A stretch of DNA of 64,000 nt, taken from assembly GCF_000981805.1 (NCBI RefSeq), contig NZ_CP011132.1, positions 3,782,001 to 3,846,000 of the forward strand, read 5' to 3'. The notes under the pieces are model-generated. The model made no database searches and had not been told where the DNA came from. It saw only the letters and a program-made list of their open reading frames with translations. Positions 18,701-26,290 of this stretch are shown piece after piece. Both the position numbers and the translations under genes were made by a program. Each line of letters starts with the position of its first letter. Within the stretch, counting starts at the first letter, position 1. The DNA is from Citrobacter amalonaticus Y19. GTDB taxonomy: Bacteria; Pseudomonadota; Gammaproteobacteria; Enterobacterales; Enterobacteriaceae.

Positions 18701-18903
18701 TGCACAATACTCAGAATGTCGATGTCACGCTGGACAACGTCAGGGTTGAGCAGGCTGGAAGCCGTAATGTGGGTGAAGTGAAACTGGGCCTTGAGGGACA
18801 GGTAACCGACTCACTCACCATCTGGACCAACCTCGCACAACAAATTGGCACAAAGAGCTACAGCGACACCTCGGCCAATGTGGGTATCAAATACCATTTT
18901 TGA
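15742..18903 (+). CDS. autotransporter adhesin-like outer-membrane protein (type Va)
   Basis: A 1053-residue classical autotransporter. The ATG at 15742 has AAAGGA eight bases upstream; an in-frame ATG at 15733 overlaps that site. A signal peptide ending about AVA is followed by a passenger rich in N, S, T, G and I, with irregular beta-helix repeats (GNNSTGMFLGG, GNNSHGLKAGYL, GDNSTALTVGSL). A Pro/Glu linker (about 700-745) leads to the conserved IYRPEAGAYLANM segment and a beta-barrel ending in YHF, the BAM signal. No serine-protease motif was seen, so an adhesive or aggregative role is likelier. Its closest named relative is not identified. Confidence 0.9.
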   Translation: MYKFDEKNGLRIKFLTITIMLAIAPWKAVAVNNGTVMAGVNQLITLTPGGQYTNTGAPIVLDAYNTGGKISGDNVDVYADRTIYGATYTLLRAYRGGQIWLTNARASLTSPPQVGSYHDRLFLVQDAGSVLNIANSTLSGYARLGDISNGASAIISNTTVSTGRGVNVTGTGSYLNITNGSDITIRGDSYGLQDTGITVEAGATLNIENSRITVLDNGDDAGSSSPPNPAAITVTNTLNPSELETRAILNNLSIETRGYQSNAITVTHGNVSAAMDNLTIVTRGQGSDGLYIDDTANVASSISNSSIETFGYANVGIFAIDNTEVTLNNVNITTHGYRSTGLIAKERGSSDPQTAIMTASDIDITMSGRDSIGVENGQSEMYLNDIRLTLSGDNSTALTVGSLEPDGIAHIDNLTAQVSGNNSTGMFLGGSPDIRFNNSSINMTGNNSHGLKAGYLSIASSGALPMVDSHIETRDGYALQTINANFNLDLTRSTLTGRSGGETGIAVSVEDNGAHQSGVVNVTASDHSHIFGDAVSQSANTQALNIALNASSTMTGRIVRGHSMALDNTSHWNVTGDSDTATLSNAGTVAFAAPGENNVFKTVTVSNYLGGGTLIMNTALGDDSSATDKLVVTGDTAGTTRLYVNNVHGSGTTTVNGIEVISVGGQSNGLFTLGNRALAGAYEYFLHQDAGDWYLRSALVPEPEVPAEPEIPVEPEVPEEEIPSPDQPDINTPATPQRPTPEQKPQIYRPEAGAYLANMTAANRLFSHSLKDREGRAQDSSMWLRQQAFRTKSQDGSGQLQMRGNSYVIQGGGEVWNRRFSEQDRLGVGIMAGYGYSSGNTQSAKTHYDAKNSLHGYSVGTYATWYQNAESGNGLYVDSWLQYSRFRASVNGEGLESEHYDISGLSGSLESGYRQPLHQSESGSLFITPQAQIIWNGIKADRHQEVNGTRVDGSTSTQTRLGLNLSYDRLNTQTKEPFTIYGEVNWLHNTQNVDVTLDNVRVEQAGSRNVGEVKLGLEGQVTDSLTIWTNLAQQIGTKSYSDTSANVGIKYHF

Positions 18904-18960
18904 GTCGGTGATGACGCGCCGGAGTGCCCTATTCTGGTAAGCAACTTCGGTTAGCACTGA

Positions 18961-18980
18961 GAGGCCTTTTCGAAGGCCTC
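18961..18980 (+). terminator. hairpin after the autotransporter gene
   Basis: A perfect palindrome GAGGCCTTTTCGAAGGCCTC lies 57 bases after the stop. It has no T run, so termination is uncertain. The surrounding 18904-19141 shows no gene. Confidence 0.35.
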
Positions 18981-19141
18981 CGGGCTGACCATCTCCGGAA
19001 TGTCTGCAACACCAGGGACGGTTGTCAGTAGTCACCTTTATCTATCAGTATCAGTGTGTTATTTCCGGTCTGCACCATGAGTTGCCCTGCAACTGGATTC
19101 GTTGCGGGAGGCGAATTTAAGTGCATGGTCAACGTGCATTA

Positions 19142-19173
19142 AAAAATCCGGAAACGGGTGAGCATTTCCGGAT
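19142..19173 (-). terminator. terminator of the KdgM-like porin operon
   Basis: On the minus strand ATCCGGAAA / TTTCCGGAT with a 10-base loop is followed by TTTTTAA, 87 bases downstream of the porin stop codon. Confidence 0.75.
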
Positions 19174-19259
19174 CTTTGTACAACCACTGGATCGTTCAAC
19201 AGAACCTTAACCGATCGGCCTGATTCCCAGGCGAGTGCTTTTTCGTCGTGTCACACCTA

Positions 19260-19940
19260 TCAGAATGTATATTGCAGCCCTAAACGATATCGACTTTCAC
19301 GATCGTCTCGTATCGGGGATACCGCAACATTTCCCACCTCGACATAGGGCGTCCACTGCGCAGAAGCTTTCCATGCAATTCGGCCATTATATTCATAATC
19401 CTCTTTCTTATTATCGTACTTGATGACGTCGCTTTGCTTATAGACGTAGTTGGCTTCGAAGGTGAGCGTGTTCCACCGATATCCCAGCCAGATATCGCCT
19501 CGGTTAATATGCTCGTCATCTTTGCCTGCGGTGGTATCCCGCGCATACTCATAACGATACCGTGCGGAAAGATATAACCCCGAATCAAATTTATACCAGC
19601 CACGTAAGTACGGTTTATAGATTGTTTTAGACGACGTGGTTTCGAACTCCACCCCTGGCTGTAAATCAATTGCCGGTGTCAGTTTGTACATGTAGTTGAG
19701 CGAGTATTCACTACCGTTGTCGACAACATCGGAAAACGGTTTATCCGTTGAATCGCCGCCCGATTTAAATTTCCCTTCGACAAAGAATCCCACACCATTC
19801 GCAAATCGATGTGAGACCTGAATCCGGTCACGGTGAACTTTATTATCGTCGAGATACTCATGTCTGAAATCAATCATGACCGCCGTTGCAGAAAATGCTG
19901 TCGTGAATAAAAAGAGGCTTAAAACAATATTCCTTTTCAT
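19260..19940 (-). CDS. KdgM/NanC-family acidic-substrate porin
   Basis: A 226-residue outer-membrane protein. A signal peptide (MKRNIVLSLFLFTTAFSATA) precedes an antiparallel beta-barrel with alternating aromatic and polar residues, ending LGLQYTF, the C-terminal Phe signature of BAM substrates. Size and pattern fit the 12-stranded KdgM family (KdgM, NanC, OmpL), which passes anionic sugars such as oligogalacturonides and sialic acid. It follows the aldolase gene by 190 bases on the same strand. It is therefore probably the outer-membrane entry for the acidic substrate of this cluster. A weak hairpin near 19969-19990 may reduce read-through into it. Confidence 0.85.
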   Translation of the reverse strand: MKRNIVLSLFLFTTAFSATAVMIDFRHEYLDDNKVHRDRIQVSHRFANGVGFFVEGKFKSGGDSTDKPFSDVVDNGSEYSLNYMYKLTPAIDLQPGVEFETTSSKTIYKPYLRGWYKFDSGLYLSARYRYEYARDTTAGKDDEHINRGDIWLGYRWNTLTFEANYVYKQSDVIKYDNKKEDYEYNGRIAWKASAQWTPYVEVGNVAVSPIRDDRESRYRLGLQYTF

Positions 19941-20129
19941 AATATTACCCTGTGATATTTATTTTAAAAAATCCCAATTTCTGAATTGGTTGCAGGGGAA
20001 ATACGCAGCCGAAATGAAACCGTTGCCAGATAACGTCAATAATTCTATTGACTCACGTTTTTAAACGACCAGGCGTATTTATTCTTATCGTCATTCAATA
20101 AGGAGACGTTTCCTTTACAGCAATAACCG

Positions 20130-20825
20130 CTAACGCCAGATATCTTCAATAATTTCACATTGTTTACTGGCGAGATCCCTGTCCACCCAGCTGCGGTCAG
20201 CGTTGCCCGCCCGGGTTGCCAGCAATTTTTTACTGTCAAAAAGCTGATATTTTTCAGCTTCTGCCAGAAGTGCTTGCGCATCTTGTCGGGCAATAACAAT
20301 AACGCCATCACCATCGCCGACAATAATATCCCCCGGCATGACTGACATACCGCCGCAGGATATCGGCACATTAATCTCCCCCGGTCCGTCCTTAAAGGGA
20401 CCCGCAGGCGTACTTCCCGTCGCGTAAACCGGAAATTCCATTGCCTGAATACTGTATAAATCACGCACTGGGCCATCCAGAACGATCCCACTGGCCTTAC
20501 GCGTTTGGGCATACGTAATCATGATTTCACCCATCAGCGCCTGGCTATTACCGCCATCATTGGAGACCACCAGCACATCACCCGGTGTCAGGATATTTAA
20601 TGCTTTATGGACCATTAAGTTATCACCGGCACGGGCTTTCACTGTCAGTGCCACCCCAACCATATTGTCTTTACAGGGCAAAGACAGTCGACGGATAGTG
20701 CTGTTCATCGCACTGAGTCTTCCCATGCAGTCGGCAATATTCGCGGCCGGGATAGCTTTAAATGCCGTAATCAGCTCCGGGTCCGGAAGACAACGTTGCG
20801 TAAATACTCTGAATCCATTGCTCAT
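20130..20825 (-). CDS. RraA-fold aldolase, probable 4-carboxy-4-hydroxy-2-oxoadipate (CHA) aldolase
   Basis: A 231-residue RraA-like protein with the HMG/CHA aldolase signature: G99-E100 (MGEIM), then LDGPVRD with Asp117, Arg121 and Asp122. These residues bind the divalent metal and pyruvate enolate and are missing from true RNase E inhibitors. Predicted reaction: CHA to pyruvate and oxaloacetate. The start has GGAGGAAAG upstream and lies 14 bases after the transporter. Its neighbours are GalB-, GalD- and LigI-like enzymes, which fits the last step of the 4-oxalomesaconate route. Specificity for CHA rather than another 4-hydroxy-2-oxoacid is inferred from context. Confidence 0.8.
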   Translation of the reverse strand: MSNGFRVFTQRCLPDPELITAFKAIPAANIADCMGRLSAMNSTIRRLSLPCKDNMVGVALTVKARAGDNLMVHKALNILTPGDVLVVSNDGGNSQALMGEIMITYAQTRKASGIVLDGPVRDLYSIQAMEFPVYATGSTPAGPFKDGPGEINVPISCGGMSVMPGDIIVGDGDGVIVIARQDAQALLAEAEKYQLFDSKKLLATRAGNADRSWVDRDLASKQCEIIEDIWR

Positions 20826-20839
20826 ACTCTTTCCTCCTT

Positions 20840-22138
20840 TTATTTGAGGGTCTCAGAGCGATATTCCACCGCTGAAGTTTTTGACTGCGCCTTAAGCGCC
20901 TGGCGCATTTGTTCTTTATCAAGAACACCGTCCCATGCAGACACCGCGATGGCTGCAATGCCGTTGCCGATCAGATTGACAATCGCCAGCCCGGTTCCGA
21001 CAAAACGGTGGATACCCAGAATAAGAACCATCCCGGCGACAGGCACGACGGGCAGAACAATCAGGGTACTGGTCAGCATGACAAATGCCGCCCCCGTCAC
21101 GCCTGCTGCGCCTTTCGAGGTCAACATCGCAACAAGGATCAAGATCATCTGGCTGGAGAAGGAAAGTTCCGTATTCGTCGCCTGCGCGATAAACAGGATA
21201 GCCATCGTCATATACAGGTTGGTGCCATTAAGATTGAACGAATACCCTGACGGTATGACAAGCGCCACCACCGGTTTTGGACACCCCATTCGTTCCACTT
21301 TTTCCATCAGGTGAGGCAAGACGACCGATGAAGAGCCCGTACCCAGAATGATCAACAGTTCCTCTTTGATAAACCGGAGATAAGCGAACAGGCTGAAACG
21401 ACAGACGCTGGCGACAGCGCCATAAACGACGACCACAAAAACAATCAGCAGCAGATAGAAGCCTAAGACCATTTTGATCAGTGGGATCAACGACTCAAGC
21501 CCATAGGCGCCGATGGTATACGCAATGGCGCCAAATGCCCCGATTGACGACAGTTTGGAGATCAGATGCACGTTATGGAAAAAGACGCGGGACGCACTTT
21601 CAACAAACTGAAATACCGGACGCCCTTTCTCACCGATGGCTGACAAAGAATAGCCAAACAGAATAGACACCATCAGAATGGCCAGCACATTCCCCGAAGA
21701 GAAGGCGCTTACAAAGGTTGATGGAATAATACCCATCACGAAAGTCACCACGTTCACATCTTTGGCGCTCTCGGTATATTTGCTTATCGCTGAGGTATCC
21801 AGAGTGGAAAGCTCAACATTAAATCCGGCGCCAGGCTGGATAATATGACCGCCAATCAGACCGATAATTAAGGCGACAATCGACATGACCGCAAAATAGA
21901 TCAATGCCTTGCCGCCCACCCGACCCAGTTCTTTCATATCGCGCATCCCGGCAATGCCGGTGACGACGGTACAAAAAATGATCGGGCCAATGATCATGGC
22001 GATCAACTTAATAAAGCCATCGCCTAATGGCTTCATTTTTACTGCCAGATCCGGAAAGAAATAGCCAAGAGAGACACCAATCACAATCCCTACTATTACC
22101 TGAAAATAAAGTTCTTTATAAAATGGTTTGCTGGTCAT
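20840..22138 (-). CDS. DctA-like dicarboxylate/cation symporter (DAACS family)
   Basis: A 432-residue inner-membrane transporter of the glutamate/C4-dicarboxylate:cation symporter family. Visible are the serine-rich hairpin (ILGTGSSSVVLPHLMEKVER), the substrate/cation helix (SGYSFNLNGTNLYMTMAILF) and the second hairpin (MLTSKGAAGVTGAAFVML). The ATG at 22138 has GGAGG eight bases upstream. It sits inside the GalD/GalB/lactonase/aldolase cluster, so the likely cargo is that pathway's di- or tricarboxylate (2-pyrone-4,6-dicarboxylate or 4-oxalomesaconate). The family is sure; the substrate is inferred. Confidence 0.88.
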   Translation of the reverse strand: MTSKPFYKELYFQVIVGIVIGVSLGYFFPDLAVKMKPLGDGFIKLIAMIIGPIIFCTVVTGIAGMRDMKELGRVGGKALIYFAVMSIVALIIGLIGGHIIQPGAGFNVELSTLDTSAISKYTESAKDVNVVTFVMGIIPSTFVSAFSSGNVLAILMVSILFGYSLSAIGEKGRPVFQFVESASRVFFHNVHLISKLSSIGAFGAIAYTIGAYGLESLIPLIKMVLGFYLLLIVFVVVVYGAVASVCRFSLFAYLRFIKEELLIILGTGSSSVVLPHLMEKVERMGCPKPVVALVIPSGYSFNLNGTNLYMTMAILFIAQATNTELSFSSQMILILVAMLTSKGAAGVTGAAFVMLTSTLIVLPVVPVAGMVLILGIHRFVGTGLAIVNLIGNGIAAIAVSAWDGVLDKEQMRQALKAQSKTSAVEYRSETLK

Positions 22139-22223
22139 CTTATTCACCTCCACATTTCAATGTGGCTTCAGTAACCTCTGAACATTCAAATCCGTATAAA
22201 AAATCACACGCCTGTAGTCGAGC

Positions 22224-23105
22224 TTATGCTTCAACAGGCGCAAATCCATAGATACGGACGGGGTTTTCGACGAGCAGTTTGCGGCGCATGTGCTCATCCT
22301 CACAGAAATCCAGCATCAGATTGACCAGTTCACCGTCGTTAGGCATGTCGTTACTGATATTGGGATGTGGCCAGTCGGTTCCCCACAACACCCGATCCGG
22401 GGCGGTTTCAATCAATGCGCGGGCAAAAGGAATGGCATCATTGAACGGGCGCACACCGGCAGAAATACGCTCCGAGCCGCTGACTTTAACCCATGCAAAC
22501 GGATTGTCTCGCATGAGATGCAGTAACTGCTGGAAGGGCTTTTGCTCAAGACCTGACGCAGTTTTCGCCCGACCCATGTGATCGATAATGAACGGAAGAT
22601 CAATTTTGCTAATCACATCGGAATAAGTAACGATATCCTGCGCGTCTAAATGAAGCACGACGTGCCAGCCCAGGTCCTTAACACGGTGCAGAACCGAGAA
22701 AAAACGAGGGAGATCGGGTGCGCCGCCAAGATGTTGAACGAAATTAAAACGAACCCCTCGCACCCCACCAGTATGAAGCCGTTCCAGTTCGGCATCACTT
22801 TCATCGCCATTGACCATGGCAACGCCGAGATAACGACCTTTGCTTCGGGCGATAGCATCCAGCATCGCACTGTTATCAGTGCCGTGGCAGCTGGCCTGGA
22901 CAATCACGGCCCGGCTGATGCCCAGCCAGTCATGCAATGCCATCAGCGTTTCAAACGGGGCATCTTCCGGGGTGTATTTCCGGTTTGGCCCGTAGGGAAA
23001 GATGCTGCCAGGACCAAAAACATGGCAATGCGCATCACACGCACCGGGCGGTAATATCTCCCTCGGCTTTATCGGACTGGGATCGGGTGATTTACAACTT
23101 TTCAT
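22224..23105 (-). CDS. LigI-like 2-pyrone-4,6-dicarboxylate lactonase
   Basis: A 293-residue amidohydrolase-superfamily enzyme. Motifs follow Sphingobium LigI closely: PPGACDAHCHVFGP (H26, H28), VIVQASCHGTDNS (H74), VRFNF, IIDHMGRA (H176), VLWGTDWPHPN (D244) and ENPVRIYG. In LigI these residues hydrolyse PDC to 4-oxalomesaconate without a metal. The ATG at 23105 follows AAGGAGGT; a frame start ten codons upstream overlaps the galB stop and is less likely. It is the enzyme that marks this cluster as PDC catabolism. Another carboxylated lactone cannot be excluded. Confidence 0.85.
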   Translation of the reverse strand: MKSCKSPDPSPIKPREILPPGACDAHCHVFGPGSIFPYGPNRKYTPEDAPFETLMALHDWLGISRAVIVQASCHGTDNSAMLDAIARSKGRYLGVAMVNGDESDAELERLHTGGVRGVRFNFVQHLGGAPDLPRFFSVLHRVKDLGWHVVLHLDAQDIVTYSDVISKIDLPFIIDHMGRAKTASGLEQKPFQQLLHLMRDNPFAWVKVSGSERISAGVRPFNDAIPFARALIETAPDRVLWGTDWPHPNISNDMPNDGELVNLMLDFCEDEHMRRKLLVENPVRIYGFAPVEA

Positions 23106-23131
23106 GTGACCTCCTTGGTCATTGTTTTTCA

Positions 23132-23857
23132 TCAAGAAAACTGGGCGGTAACCTGCGGGAAAATGCGCTGGTAACCTTCGGCGTATTTGATTTTCAAATC
23201 TGAATTTCTCGACGCCTGCACGCCGCGCTGCAACGCGACTCGGGTGTAGTACTCCCAGAGATGTTCCTGCGCCGCCATAGACTCCATCGCTTCACGCTTG
23301 GTTTGCCAGACGTCGCTGATATCCAACAGCACTTCTGGCTTCCATTCGCATTGCTCGGGCTGATGAGGTTCAAACAGAAAGACGGGCGGTGCGCCAATCA
23401 CGGGCTTTTCAGGATGGTGGCCGTGCGCCTGGGCGACGATGCGGGCTTCCTGAGCAATATGTGTCGCCATTGGGTGATCGAAGTTGTAGGGATCTTTCAA
23501 CGAATGCGTCAGCACAAACTCAGGTTTGAGTTCACGATACACATCAGCCAGGGCAAACAGAACGTCATCACTGACTCGCATGGGATAGTCACCGACATCC
23601 ATAAAATGAATCGTTCTGGCCCCCAGGATCCCAGCAGCCTTACGCGCTTCCTTCTCCCTTTCCTGTTTTACGATGCTCATCTCCATGCCAGGCTGACGCC
23701 AGAGTTTGGCGGATTCACCACGTTCACCAAACGACAGGCAAACAATGTGCATGTCCCAACCACGAGCGGCATATAGCGCAATAGCACCACCGGCACGCCA
23801 GACAAAATCAGCGGAGTGCGCGCTGACAACCAACGCGGTTTTAGGTTGCGTATTCAT
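23132..23857 (-). CDS. galB: PIG-L-family 4-oxalomesaconate hydratase (GalB-like)
   Basis: A 241-residue protein of the PIG-L (LmbE) zinc fold. Metal-ligand candidates are AHSAD (H14, D17) and DHPMATH (H128, H133). The family generally holds N-deacetylases, but Pseudomonas putida GalB is a PIG-L-fold hydratase that converts 4-oxalomesaconate to CHA. Segments such as VSAHSADFVWRAGGAIALYA, LSFGERGESAKLW and WEYYTRVALQRGVQ agree with my recollection of GalB. The ATG at 23857 follows AAGGAAG. The position between GalD- and LigI-like genes supports the hydratase reading over deacetylase. Confidence 0.82.
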   Translation of the reverse strand: MNTQPKTALVVSAHSADFVWRAGGAIALYAARGWDMHIVCLSFGERGESAKLWRQPGMEMSIVKQEREKEARKAAGILGARTIHFMDVGDYPMRVSDDVLFALADVYRELKPEFVLTHSLKDPYNFDHPMATHIAQEARIVAQAHGHHPEKPVIGAPPVFLFEPHQPEQCEWKPEVLLDISDVWQTKREAMESMAAQEHLWEYYTRVALQRGVQASRNSDLKIKYAEGYQRIFPQVTAQFS

Positions 23858-23885
23858 ATTTCTTCCTTTTGTGAGAACTAACAAA

Positions 23886-24941
23886 TCAAGGCACCAGCAC
23901 GTCGCCACGCATGATCAACCGCGCCGTTCGCATCAATGCGGCCTGCGCCACAGAGCCATCCTCATTCAGGCGCAGATACACCGTTAATTCGCCAGAAGGA
24001 TGCTCGATAGACAGACGTTGTTCGGTGCCACCGGAAAGTTGTGACACGGCGTGAGCGACGGAGCCCGGCATCACTGCCGCGGTGGCAACGGTGACGGCGC
24101 CGAGGACGCCAATAGCGGCATGGCAGGTACGAGGGATGAAGGTTCGGGTGCAGAGCGCGCCGCCAGATTGCGCTCTGGCGACCATGCTGATTTTAGGTAC
24201 CGACTTATTGGCTAAATCAGTGATACCCATCAGCTTGCCGGCTTTTAAGCGCAGGTTTTCAATACGCGCCGCCAGCGCGTTATCCGCATTAAGCTGATCT
24301 TTCGTCTCATAGCCTGTTATTCCCATATCGCTGGCAGCAACAATAATGACCGGCATGCCGTTATCGATGCAGGTCACCCGGATGCCATCAATGACATCAC
24401 ACAGTTGACCCGTGGGGAGTAAAGCGCCGCAGACCGAACCTTCTGTATCAAGAAAATTCTGCAACACCGGGGCGGAGGTTCCCGGAACGCCGTCAATACT
24501 GACATCCCCTTCGTAACAAGGATGTCCACCGGGGGTTTGTAGCGTCACTTCAGCGATCATGTTGGTATTGAGTGTACGGATACGCAGCACCGTTTGATCG
24601 CCCTGCGCGGCAATCAAACCTGCCTCCAGCGCCGCCGGGCCTGCCGCGGCCAACATGTTTCCGCAATTGGGCGTGGTATCCACACGCCGTTCATTGATGG
24701 CGACCTGGGCAAACAAAAAGTTGATATCAGCCTCTGCATCGGGGGCCAGCGAGATAATGCCGACTTTACTCGTCAGCGTCGTGGCACCGCCAAGACCATC
24801 AATTTGTCTTTCATCAGGAGAGCCCATCACTGACAGAATTAAACGATCGCGTTCGGCAATCTCCTCCGGCAGATCTTTCGCCAGGAAAAACGGTCCTCTT
24901 GATGTGCCACCGCGCATAAACCAGCAGGGTAATGTCTTCAT
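23886..24941 (-). CDS. galD: PrpF-family 4-oxalomesaconate tautomerase (GalD-like)
   Basis: A 351-residue PrpF/DapF-fold isomerase. N-terminal MRGGTSRGPFFL, MGSPDERQIDGLGG, TLTSKV (Lys59) and PNCGNM (Cys93) carry the expected Lys/Cys proton-transfer pair. CTRTFIPRTCHAAIGVLGAV and IEHPSGELTV also match GalD of P. putida, which interconverts keto and enol 4-oxalomesaconate. It is the first structural gene after the LysR regulator, with 28 bases to galB. Other PrpF proteins isomerise aconitate; the neighbours favour oxalomesaconate. Confidence 0.83.
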   Translation of the reverse strand: MKTLPCWFMRGGTSRGPFFLAKDLPEEIAERDRLILSVMGSPDERQIDGLGGATTLTSKVGIISLAPDAEADINFLFAQVAINERRVDTTPNCGNMLAAAGPAALEAGLIAAQGDQTVLRIRTLNTNMIAEVTLQTPGGHPCYEGDVSIDGVPGTSAPVLQNFLDTEGSVCGALLPTGQLCDVIDGIRVTCIDNGMPVIIVAASDMGITGYETKDQLNADNALAARIENLRLKAGKLMGITDLANKSVPKISMVARAQSGGALCTRTFIPRTCHAAIGVLGAVTVATAAVMPGSVAHAVSQLSGGTEQRLSIEHPSGELTVYLRLNEDGSVAQAALMRTARLIMRGDVLVP

Positions 24942-25000
24942 GATCTTCTCGCTTCGTCATAACCATCAGGTCTGTGAGGACTAAGCTAACAACGAAGATG

Positions 25001-25050
25001 GCTATGAAAAAGATGCAAACGGTCATAGCTGAATTGCATTTTTTGCATAG
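25001..25050 (-). promoter_or_regulatory. candidate LysR-type regulator binding region before galD
   Basis: The 159-base gap between the LysR gene and galD contains overlapping inverted repeats. GCTATG (25001) pairs with CATAGC (25024), and ATGCAAA (25013) pairs with TTTTGCAT (25041). Spaced inverted repeats upstream of the controlled operon are typical of LysR-family sites. Binding by the adjacent regulator is inferred. Confidence 0.45.
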
Positions 25051-25100
25051 AAGCCAGGAAGCGTAACGGTGTGATAACCCGAACGTCGGCAAGAGAAGAT

Positions 25101-26000
25101 TCAGGACAATCGCTGGCTAATAATCCGTTGCTGCACAAGCAGTTCCATCGTCCGCTGGGCGAGAGAAGAGAAATGATGCTGGTTCGATGTGGCCAGGATG
25201 ACCCGGTTCAGGATCGGAGGCGTAATGGGAACGGCGGTCAATCCTTCGGGGCGGTAATCGACCTCCAGTGAATTCGCGGGTAATACCGCGTACCCAAATC
25301 CTCTGGATACCAGTCCCAGCATTGAGGGAACCGTGTCAATTTCCAGAACGACATTCAGACTGACATCATGACGGGCGCATTCTATTTCGACCAGATTGCG
25401 CAGCATTTGCTGCCGGTTAGGAATAATAAGGGGATAGGTACTGAGTTCACGCAGTGGAATGTTCTTGTTGCTGGCAACCGGCGAATGACTCGGCGCGATA
25501 AGACATAATTTCTCAGTCCAGAGATGCTGATATTTCAGGCTGCGTTCAGGAGAGGGGTTATAAAGTATCGCAATATCCAGTTCTCCCAAAATCAAACGTT
25601 TTTGCAGCCAGTACGTCAGGTTCTCGGTAATCGCCAGAGAACAGTCAGGAAATTCAGCAAGGAAATCGGTGACCAGACCCACGGTCAGGAGTTTCCCCAG
25701 TGTGGGAGGCATACCAACCGTCACTTTGCCCTGGTAGATCCCATCACCGGTACTCAACGCCTGCTCGGCGATTTCAACCTGCCGCAGAATACCTTTTCCG
25801 TGCTCCAACAGTTGTCGGCCTTCCGCGGTCAGCGTCACGCCGCGACCGTTACGTTTAAGCAAGGTTTTCCCCAGTTCCAGTTCTAACTGACGTACCTGCC
25901 GGCTGACCATCGACTGAGACTGATCAAGCGTCTGGGCCGCCTGGCTGAAACTACTTTGCTCCGCTACCCGGATAAAACTGCGTAATTTCTTTAAATCCAC
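25101..26000 (-). CDS. LysR-family regulator, probable activator of the galD-galB cluster
   Basis: A 299-residue LysR-type transcription factor. The N-terminal winged helix-turn-helix (LRSFIRVAEQSSFSQAAQTL, then QSQSMVSRQVRQLELELG) is followed by the periplasmic-binding-like effector domain from about residue 90. The start is GTG with AGGAGG close upstream; no in-frame ATG is available nearby. It is transcribed in the same direction as, and directly upstream of, galD. It probably senses a pathway acid such as 4-oxalomesaconate or PDC. P. putida GalR, which controls gallate genes, is also a LysR protein. Confidence 0.85.
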   Translation of the reverse strand: MDLKKLRSFIRVAEQSSFSQAAQTLDQSQSMVSRQVRQLELELGKTLLKRNGRGVTLTAEGRQLLEHGKGILRQVEIAEQALSTGDGIYQGKVTVGMPPTLGKLLTVGLVTDFLAEFPDCSLAITENLTYWLQKRLILGELDIAILYNPSPERSLKYQHLWTEKLCLIAPSHSPVASNKNIPLRELSTYPLIIPNRQQMLRNLVEIECARHDVSLNVVLEIDTVPSMLGLVSRGFGYAVLPANSLEVDYRPEGLTAVPITPPILNRVILATSNQHHFSSLAQRTMELLVQQRIISQRLS

Positions 26001-26251
26001 ACATCCCTCCTGCGCAGTGTCATGTCATTCTGAAAAGAAAACAGCGAATTAAAGCCACAAAGGTCATCCAGACAATCGACTAACATACCTCAGCGCGAAG
26101 GTTGCGCCGCTGAAAAAATCAGGATTCTCCGACGTATCAGGCCATCCTCTTGCTCTCTGATGGCACCATGATCCCAAACGTGAAGCCGTCATCATGTGAT
26201 CTATCACTGATACTGATGATCCTCCTTCTTTTGATAACCATTGCACGATCT

Positions 26252-26267
26252 GCGATCAAAATCACAG
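26252..26267 (+). promoter_or_regulatory. candidate CRP site of the LacI-enolase-MFS operon
   Basis: TGCGA-N6-TCACA, one mismatch from the CRP consensus. Its centre is about 40 bases upstream of the likely start point given by the TATATT box at 26287-26292, which is the class II activation geometry. This implies catabolite control of the sugar-acid module. Confidence 0.6.
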
Positions 26268-26290
26268 ACGATCCTTCATCTGCCTGTATA

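Noticed and set aside
18961..18980. Perfect palindrome after the autotransporter as a strong terminator
   Set aside because: There is no T run on either side; listed only as a weak candidate.
20130..20825. RraA-fold protein as a regulator of RNase E activity
   Set aside because: It carries the aldolase signature (GE and DGPVRD residues) absent from true RraA and sits among catabolic genes.
23132..23857. PIG-L protein as an N-acetylglucosamine deacetylase
   Set aside because: Neighbouring GalD-, LigI- and aldolase-like genes and the GalB-like motifs fit a hydratase better; no amino-sugar genes are near.
26197..26213. A second CRP site (TGTGATCTATCAC) upstream of the LacI gene
   Set aside because: The half-sites are separated by four bases rather than six, which does not fit CRP.
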